The notes under the pieces: model-generated
Told to the model about the DNA's origin: nothing
Database searches by the model: none
What the model saw: the letters and a program-made list of their open reading frames with translations, nothing else
From: CAMTWB01 sp037441775
GTDB taxonomy: Bacteria > Desulfobacterota > Syntrophia > Syntrophales > CAMTWB01
Direction: 5' to 3'
Length of the DNA: 64,000 nt
NCBI GenBank assembly: GCA_037441775.1
Contig: JBBIRO010000007.1
Location: 68,194-132,193 of the forward strand
Position numbers and translations under genes: made by a program
Part shown: positions 58,986 through 64,000 of the stretch, in pieces
Layout: the number at the start of each line of letters is the position of its first letter
How positions within the stretch are numbered: position 1 is the first letter of the stretch

Positions 58986-59762
58986 ATGGATTTTTTTCTT
59001 GGCCTTTTTGTTTTCATCTTCGGGGCTGTAGTGGGAAGTTTTCTCGGCGTTTGCATCTGGCGACTGCCCGAGGGGCTCTCCATTGTCTTTCCCTCCTCCC
59101 ATTGTACGGCCTGCAATAGGCCCATCCGCCCTTACGACAACGTGCCCCTGCTAAGCTACCTGTGGCTCCGGGGCCGCTGCCGCGATTGCGGAGCAAAGTT
59201 CTCCTGGCGCTATCCGCTGGTCGAATTGATAACCGCGTTGAGCGCCATCGCCATTTTCTGGCGTTTGGGGTTCTCGTGGCCGGCGCTGGTGTATTTTGTT
59301 TTCTTTGCCTCGCTGATCGTCATCACCTTTATCGATCTGGAACATCAGATCATTCCCGACATCATTACCCTGCCGGGCATTCCCCTATTTTTTCTGGCCG
59401 GCGTTTTCATCTTAAAAATTCCCTTCCTTGATTCCATCCTCGGAATTTTAATCGGCGGCGGATTACTCTACTCCATTGCCAAGGGGTATCAGCTTTTAAC
59501 AGGTCGCGACGGCATGGGCGGCGGTGATATCAAGCTTTTGGCCATGATCGGCGGCCTGCTGGGCTGGCAATCGCTAATTTTTATTGTTTTTGCCAGTTCT
59601 CTTTTGGGCGCTGTCGCTGGTTTGATTACGATACTGATCAAAGGGGGCGATATGAGATACGCCATTCCCTTCGGGCCTTTTTTGTCGCTGGCCGCCGCGT
59701 TCTATGTTTTCTTCGGTCAAAGCTTTTACCGGTTGCTTTTTTTGCTGCATAATTCTGCTTGA
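58986..59762 (+). CDS. pilD: Type IV prepilin peptidase / N-methyltransferase
   Basis: Inner-membrane aspartic protease that cleaves and methylates prepilins. 258 residues, multiple hydrophobic helices. It has the cytoplasmic zinc cysteines HCTACNRPIRP and GRCRDCGAKFSW, the first catalytic Asp in VITFIDLEHQIIPD and the second in GRDGMGGGDIKLLAMIG. Its likely substrates include the minor pilins at 16.3-19.2 kb; no other pilus gene is adjacent. Confidence 0.95.
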   Translation: MDFFLGLFVFIFGAVVGSFLGVCIWRLPEGLSIVFPSSHCTACNRPIRPYDNVPLLSYLWLRGRCRDCGAKFSWRYPLVELITALSAIAIFWRLGFSWPALVYFVFFASLIVITFIDLEHQIIPDIITLPGIPLFFLAGVFILKIPFLDSILGILIGGGLLYSIAKGYQLLTGRDGMGGGDIKLLAMIGGLLGWQSLIFIVFASSLLGAVAGLITILIKGGDMRYAIPFGPFLSLAAAFYVFFGQSFYRLLFLLHNSA

Positions 59763-60002
59763 GAAGAATGGTTGCCGGTAGCGTCGATGCGTCGTCCAAA
59801 GAACCATACCTGAATGGAACGGGACCTAAAACAAGCCAAGGGGAGCAGTTTTTCTTCAAGCGCAAGGCCCAAGGATTGCTGCGGCCGCCAGACGGTGGAT
59901 TGCATGGTTCGCCAGGCGCGGCATATTACTGATCGGTATCGCGTGAGGGGGCTTTTAGGGTATTGATCTTCAGGAACGGGACAAGCGTTCTTGGGCCGGT
60001 GA

Positions 60003-61331
60003 TCAATTACAGAAGAGACCAGTGCTGACACAGAACTGCCGATCGGACAGCATGCCTGCCAGCCAGGGAATAAAGAGAGATATCGCCGGCACATAGGTGA
60101 TGACCAGCAGTACGAACAGAAGACCGAAATAGAACGGCAGCATGGCCTTTACCACCTGTTCGATCTTCAGTCGCGCCACCGCGCTGCCCACAAAGAGCAC
60201 CGAGCCTACCGGCGGGGTAATCAGTCCAATTCCCAGGTTCACGATCATCAACATGCCAAAGTGCACCGGATCGATTCCCAGGCTCCTAGTCAGCGGCAGC
60301 AGAATCGGCGTCATAATGAGGATCAGGGGCGCCATGTCCATCATCGTCCCCAGCGCCAGGAGCATGATGTTGATGATCAAGAGGATGGTGTACTTGTTGT
60401 CGGACAGACCGGTGAGGAACTGGGTCATCTTCTGTGGCAGTTGCATCAGCGTCATGATGTAGCCGAAACTGGCGGCAAAGCCGATGAGAATCATCACGAT
60501 CGTTACGGTCTTGACCGTGCGGTGAATGAGCCGGGGCAGGTCTTTCCACTTGTAGTCGCGGTAGATGAACATAGTGACGAAGAAGGCCCAGACAACGGCA
60601 ATCGATGCCGATTCGGTGGCGGTGAAGATGCCGGAGAGAATACCGCCCATGATAATGAAGATGGTCATCAGACCCCATAAGGCCTCCATGGCGATCTTCA
60701 GGGCCTGCCGGAGCGGGATCGCCTCGCCTTTCGGATGTCTGTGTCGGTAGGCAAAGAAGAGACAGAGCGCCGCCATGGTGCCGCCCAGAAGGAGACCTGG
60801 GATGATCCCCGCCAAAAAAAGCGTGCCGATCGATACTGTGCCGCCGGCGGCAAGCGAGTAGATCACGGCATTGTGGCTAGGTGGAATGAGCAGGGCCTGG
60901 ACCGAAGTGGCGCAGGTTACCGCCGTGGCAAAATCACGGGGATAACCCTTCTTTGCCATTTCCGGAATCAGCACTGAGCCGATCGAGGCCGTGTCGGCCA
61001 CGGAAGAGCCGGAAATCGCCCCGAAGAAGGTCGAAGCCAGCACGTTCACCAATGAGAGGCCTCCGCGGATGAAGCCGACTAGGATGTAGGCAAATGAAAC
61101 CAGCCGGCGGGCCATGCCCCCTTCGGCCATGATTGCGCCCGCCAAAACGAAGAACGGTATGGCCAAGAGCATGAAGGAGTTTACCCCGCTGGAAATCTTG
61201 ATCATCACGCTTTCCAGCGGTACGCCCAGCCACAGGGCCCCGACAATCGAGGCGATTCCGAGAGAGTAGGCCACCGGCACTCCAATCGCAAGCAGGATGG
61301 CGAGACTGCCAAGCAGTACCAATGCGTCCAT
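60003..61331 (-). CDS. dctM: TRAP transporter large permease subunit, DctM type
   Basis: Twelve-helix inner-membrane subunit that couples Na+ gradients to uptake of carboxylates or similar. 442 residues with the DctM marks FFGAISGSSVADTASIGSVL, IPPSHNAVIYSLAAGGTVS and GIGLITPPVGSVLFVGSAV. The C-terminal tail of about 12 residues (DRQFCVSTGLFCN) is atypical. The start overlaps the dctQ stop by one base (TGATG). Confidence 0.95.
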   Translation of the reverse strand: MDALVLLGSLAILLAIGVPVAYSLGIASIVGALWLGVPLESVMIKISSGVNSFMLLAIPFFVLAGAIMAEGGMARRLVSFAYILVGFIRGGLSLVNVLASTFFGAISGSSVADTASIGSVLIPEMAKKGYPRDFATAVTCATSVQALLIPPSHNAVIYSLAAGGTVSIGTLFLAGIIPGLLLGGTMAALCLFFAYRHRHPKGEAIPLRQALKIAMEALWGLMTIFIIMGGILSGIFTATESASIAVVWAFFVTMFIYRDYKWKDLPRLIHRTVKTVTIVMILIGFAASFGYIMTLMQLPQKMTQFLTGLSDNKYTILLIINIMLLALGTMMDMAPLILIMTPILLPLTRSLGIDPVHFGMLMIVNLGIGLITPPVGSVLFVGSAVARLKIEQVVKAMLPFYFGLLFVLLVITYVPAISLFIPWLAGMLSDRQFCVSTGLFCN

Positions 61332-61867
61332 CAGATGGCCCCTCCATCAATCTTGGCAGGTTCAGGATCGTTGTCAAAGGTGACGATCGGGCGGCTTTTT
61401 TGCGATCCGGCCCAGATGCGTTCAATGATGAAAAGCATAATGGCGATGCCGCCCAGGGGCAGCGGCAGATAGGTCAGGCCAACCTTCAAGATCGGCAGGG
61501 TATCCACGGATTGGTGCCAGATGACCTGGGAGAGCCGAAAACCGTAGACAATCATGAACAGGCTGATCATGATCATAAGGACATCAACCAGATAGGCCAA
61601 AACGCGCTGCATTCCCCCGGGAAGGCGGTCAACCATCATGCGCACGGCAATGTGGCTGCCGGCGCGGTAGGCCGCCGCCGCGCCGAAAAAGGTAAAGATC
61701 ACCATGCAGAAAACAGCCACTGGTTCCGGCCAGGCCGCGCCCCGGCCCAATACCTTGCGGGCATAAACGCCCCAGGGAATCACCAGCGACATGGTGACAA
61801 TCGCCAACCCCGAGATCCAGATACAGCCCCGGTAGAGCCAATCCATTGCTCGCAGATAGGTTTCCAT
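61331..61867 (-). CDS. dctQ: TRAP transporter small permease subunit, DctQ type
   Basis: 178 residues with four hydrophobic helices and the DctQ pattern VIPWGVYARKVLGRGAAWPE, followed by FFGAAAAYRAGSHIAVRMMV. Forms the membrane pair with DctM. A GC-rich hairpin separates it from dctP. Confidence 0.92.
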   Translation of the reverse strand: METYLRAMDWLYRGCIWISGLAIVTMSLVIPWGVYARKVLGRGAAWPEPVAVFCMVIFTFFGAAAAYRAGSHIAVRMMVDRLPGGMQRVLAYLVDVLMIMISLFMIVYGFRLSQVIWHQSVDTLPILKVGLTYLPLPLGGIAIMLFIIERIWAGSQKSRPIVTFDNDPEPAKIDGGAI

Positions 61868-61892
61868 CTTTATTTCTCACCCCCGAGAAAAC

Positions 61893-61921
61893 AAAGGGGG
61901 GCGGGCCAGGCCCGCCCCTTT
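61893..61921 (-). promoter_or_regulatory. GC-rich hairpin between dctP and dctQ
   Basis: Inverted repeat of about 11 base pairs (AAAGGGGCGGG on the minus strand, complement in CCCGCCCCCCTTT) with a five-base loop. It lies in the 69-base gap between dctP and dctQ and is followed on the minus strand by a short T-rich stretch. It could attenuate or process the message so that the binding protein is made in excess of the permease. Confidence 0.6.
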
Positions 61922-61936
61922 GATGTTGCGGCCTAA

Positions 61937-62911
61937 TTACCTGACGGCCTCAATCCGACTGATAATGCTTTTGTAATCCGCGCCGTACTTGGCGCGCACC
62001 GGCGCGGTGAGGTCGTAGAATGCCTTCTTGTCGGCTTCCACCAGTACCACGCCATCCCTTGCCATTTGGGCGCGGCTGGCGGCGACCCTTTCATCCCAGA
62101 GCTTGCGTTGCTCCATCTGTGCCTCACGGGAGAGGGTCCTGATCAACGCCTGATCTTCCCGGGACAACTTATCCCATGCCACCTTGGAGAAGCAGAAGAT
62201 TTCCGGAATGATCAAGTGGCCGGTCAGGCTATAGAACTTAGCCAGCGTATGATGGTTCTGAGTCACGTAGGTCGGTTCGTTGTTTTCGGCGCCGTCAACG
62301 ACGCCGGTCTGCAGGGCGCTGAACAATTCACCGAAGCCCATGGAAATCCCGTTGCCGCCCATGGCGTTCATGGTATCCACGAAGAGCGGGTTGCCCATCA
62401 TGCGGATCTTTAGCCCCTTCAGGTCCGCGGAGGTCCTTACCGGTTTCTTGGTGTAGAGGTTGCGGGTACCGGCATCCATCCAGCCCAGGCCAACCAGTTT
62501 GGCCGGGCTGGCCGTGACCTTGGCGAGAATCTCTTCGCCAATCGGGCCGTCAATGACCTTGCGCATGTGGGCTTCATCACGGAATACGAAGGGCATGTTG
62601 AACACGTTTACGTCCGGCACTACGGGACCTACAGCGCCAACGGAAATACGCACGATCTGGATCGCGCCGACCTGAGTCTGCTCGATCATTTCCTTTTCGT
62701 TGCCCAGGATGGCGCCCGGGAACATCTTCAGGGAAAGGCGACCCTTGGTGGCTGCCTCGAGCTTCTTGCCCAGATTCTGCATCGCCACAACGTTGGGATA
62801 GCCTTCCGGGTGTACGTCCGCGGCTCTGAAAACATCGGCCATGGCGTTGACGCTAAAGCCGGCGAACAAAACAACACTAAATACGCTCAGAATAGTTTTT
62901 TTTAGTAACAT
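61937..62911 (-). CDS. dctP: TRAP transporter substrate-binding protein, DctP type
   Basis: Periplasmic binding protein of 324 residues with an N-terminal signal peptide (hydrophobic ILSVFSVVLFAGFSVNAMA). DctP family features: HPEGYPNVVAMQNLGKKLEA, GSVEMIEQTQ-like segment, MFPGAILGNEKEM, and the binding-site arginine region DLKGLKIRMMGNPLFVDTM. AAGGAGGA precedes the ATG. Substrate is unknown; carboxylates or keto acids are typical. First gene of the dctPQM operon. Confidence 0.94.
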   Translation of the reverse strand: MLLKKTILSVFSVVLFAGFSVNAMADVFRAADVHPEGYPNVVAMQNLGKKLEAATKGRLSLKMFPGAILGNEKEMIEQTQVGAIQIVRISVGAVGPVVPDVNVFNMPFVFRDEAHMRKVIDGPIGEEILAKVTASPAKLVGLGWMDAGTRNLYTKKPVRTSADLKGLKIRMMGNPLFVDTMNAMGGNGISMGFGELFSALQTGVVDGAENNEPTYVTQNHHTLAKFYSLTGHLIIPEIFCFSKVAWDKLSREDQALIRTLSREAQMEQRKLWDERVAASRAQMARDGVVLVEADKKAFYDLTAPVRAKYGADYKSIISRIEAVR

Positions 62912-62966
62912 TTGACTTCCTCCTTATTGAAAGTATTTGTTGCTTGTTAAAAAACCTTTACCGGAA

Positions 62967-63170
62967 TTAAGCCTGCGCGGGCAAATATTTTCCGCTAACT
63001 CGGAATAAGAGGTCAGGGTAGAATTCCGGACGACTCTGAGGGTGCTGGGGAATGAAGATGACCCCCATTACAAACCGGATCGGGAGGATCATGACAACCG
63101 ACACCGCCCGGCCCTAGGTCGCGGGGATGATCCAATGGGGATAGATTGCAAAGAAGAAAAGAAATGCTGT
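62967..63170 (-). pseudogene. Decayed fragment of a small membrane protein upstream of dctP
   Basis: A minus-strand frame reads FLFFFAIYPHWIIPAT, stop (TAG at 63116-63114), then GRAVSVVMILPIRFVMGVIF and a charged tail ending in TAA at 62967. The hydrophobic composition suggests a membrane protein, but there is no start codon for the first part, and I do not recognise the family. Confidence 0.35.
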
Positions 63171-63369
63171 GAGATAACCCTTTCATCAGCGTTATATCCT
63201 GTCATTTTAAGAAGGAATGACACTTATTATATCGCCTGGCAGTAGCGGGTACTCAAATATGCAAAGAATCGTTTCGCATTAAGAAACTGCTTTTCTTATA
63301 CTAAAACATTCTGGTCGTGTCAATAAGTTTTTCTCCAGTTGGGGAAACGATGCAATTACATTTGGTCCG

Positions 63370-63560
63370 AGAATATGCTTGGGCAGGTGAGGGCCCTTCA
63401 ACCCCAAAATCTCCCGCGCCTCAGCAGGGGTGCCGGTTCAATACCGAATTCGCAGCCGATCCGAACGATCTTGGCCACCTGCTCGGTTTTTCATTGAGCC
63501 AGTATCCCCTGATCCAGATAGAGGTTGTCCTCCAGCCCCACCCGTGTCTGGAGGCGATGC
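63370..63560 (-). pseudogene. C-terminal remnant of a BKACE-family (DUF849) beta-keto acid cleavage enzyme
   Basis: The minus strand contains TRVGLEDNLYLDQGILAQ, the hallmark C-terminal block of beta-keto acid cleavage enzymes (3-keto-5-aminohexanoate cleavage type), then KIVRIGCEFGIEPA and, one frame over, PAEAREILGLKG, the usual C-terminus. One in-frame stop and one frameshift break it, and the catalytic N-terminal barrel is missing. BKACE splits beta-keto acids with acetyl-CoA. Confidence 0.65.
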
Positions 63561-63694
63561 TATTTTGATATCCCAAATTCATCGTGAAGATGTGCTTGTT
63601 TTGTAAGAAAAAGGTGCTGCTTTTCCTTACAAAAATTCATGCAGGAACATCATGCAAAGTATCGATTCTAAAATACTAAATCGCATATGCGGCC

Positions 63695-63895
63695 GTGGGA
63701 AGGGTTGCATCGTTACCCCAGGAGACTTTTTGGACCGCGGGACAATATCCTTCTGCAACCGTCCGGGGCTATGTGGCCAATCTGCAAAAGCGGCTCTCCG
63801 CCAGCGACAAAAAGGTGCTGCTTCGAGATCTCCGCTACGCGCCGGCCTGGATCGCCGCCATCCTGCGGCGGGTTGCCGGACCGGAGGAGAAATGA
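63695..63895 (+). CDS. Uncharacterised 66-residue open frame near the right edge
   Basis: The frame starts at a GTG and reads GYVANLQKRLSASDKKVLL and DLRYAPAWIAAILRRVAG, which is protein-like. The APAW block recalls the C-terminal end of DUF6088/AbiEi-like antitoxins, but I am not certain. No ribosome binding site is evident, and it may be a remnant. A 15-base match (AAAAAGGTGCTGCTT) at 63608-63622 and 63809-63823 suggests a local duplication. Confidence 0.25.
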   Translation: MGRVASLPQETFWTAGQYPSATVRGYVANLQKRLSASDKKVLLRDLRYAPAWIAAILRRVAGPEEK

Positions 63896-64000
63896 CCGAA
63901 TGCAGGCCTTTTTAGGTTTCCCCGGCGGCCGCAAAATTCATGACTACAAAATTCATTGATTTTCTTCAATTAAAAAGCTATATATTATAATGGAATTCTC

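Noticed and set aside
63370..63560. In-frame TGA in the BKACE remnant as a selenocysteine codon
   Set aside because: A separate frameshift and the missing N-terminal domain show decay, and BKACE proteins have no selenocysteine at this place.
1..64000. CRISPR arrays, prophage or an intact insertion sequence
   Set aside because: No regularly spaced direct repeats, phage structural genes, or complete transposase with ends were found.

Overview
The window reads as chromosome of an anaerobic Gram-negative bacterium, most likely a deltaproteobacterial-type (Desulfobacterota, Syntrophia-like) organism. Grounds: outer-membrane LPS assembly (lptE), type IV pilus minor pilins, selB, a tungsten-type aldehyde:ferredoxin oxidoreductase with polyferredoxins, a Tup-type tungstate transporter, an acyl-CoA dehydrogenase, TRAP transport and an NtrC-type sigma-54 regulator. 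The taxonomic placement is inference from gene content and protein style. A run of 29 Ns at 54392-54420 marks a draft assembly.

Layout. 1-11.1 kb (minus strand): proS (cut by the window edge), ispG, a PurF-like protein without the glutaminase nucleophile, an aspartate aminotransferase, coaD, rsmD, asd, pssA, psd, and the complete EF-P beta-lysylation set epmA-efp-epmB. 11.4-16.3 kb: a baeRF-type release-factor-like protein (plus), then yhaM-like and selB (minus), then a decayed strip with an IS3-family transposase remnant. 16.3-19.2 kb: minor pilins pilX-pilW-pilV-fimT, with no pilY1. 19.6 kb: rpsT with a UUG start and a strong promoter. 20.2-36.7 kb (minus strand): a long housekeeping array running DUF177-rpmF-fabD-fabG-acpP-fabF-rpiB-glyA-dCMP deaminase-nrdR-ribE-ribBA-ribH-nusB-M17 N-domain protein-trkA-trkH-leuS-lptE. 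plsX and fabH are missing from the fatty-acid block.

36.9-50.6 kb is a tungsten-enzyme region: polyferredoxin plus FAD/NAD reductase; an HD protein, an ACT protein and an IclR regulator; then a promoter, a small zinc-ribbon protein, AOR, a second polyferredoxin and a MoaD-like protein; a DUF2284 metal-binding protein; ribD, a bactofilin and a RodZ-like protein; then tupABC. Together they can take up tungstate, supply a sulfur carrier for the pterin cofactor, and couple aldehyde/acid chemistry to ferredoxin and NAD(P)H. 50.7-55.0 kb: XRE-cupin regulator, acyl-CoA dehydrogenase, divergent GpsA-like dehydrogenase and rarA (interrupted only by the N run). 55.7-59.8 kb: a sensor kinase/sigma-54 response regulator pair and a prepilin peptidase. 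60.0-62.9 kb (minus): TRAP transporter dctM-dctQ-dctP. 62.9-64.0 kb: decayed DNA holding a BKACE (DUF849) remnant and a membrane-protein remnant.

A family of short dispersed repeats with imperfect terminal inverted repeats related to ACGACTTCGTAAAAAGTC sits in at least five intergenic spaces. I see no tRNA, rRNA, CRISPR array or intact insertion sequence.
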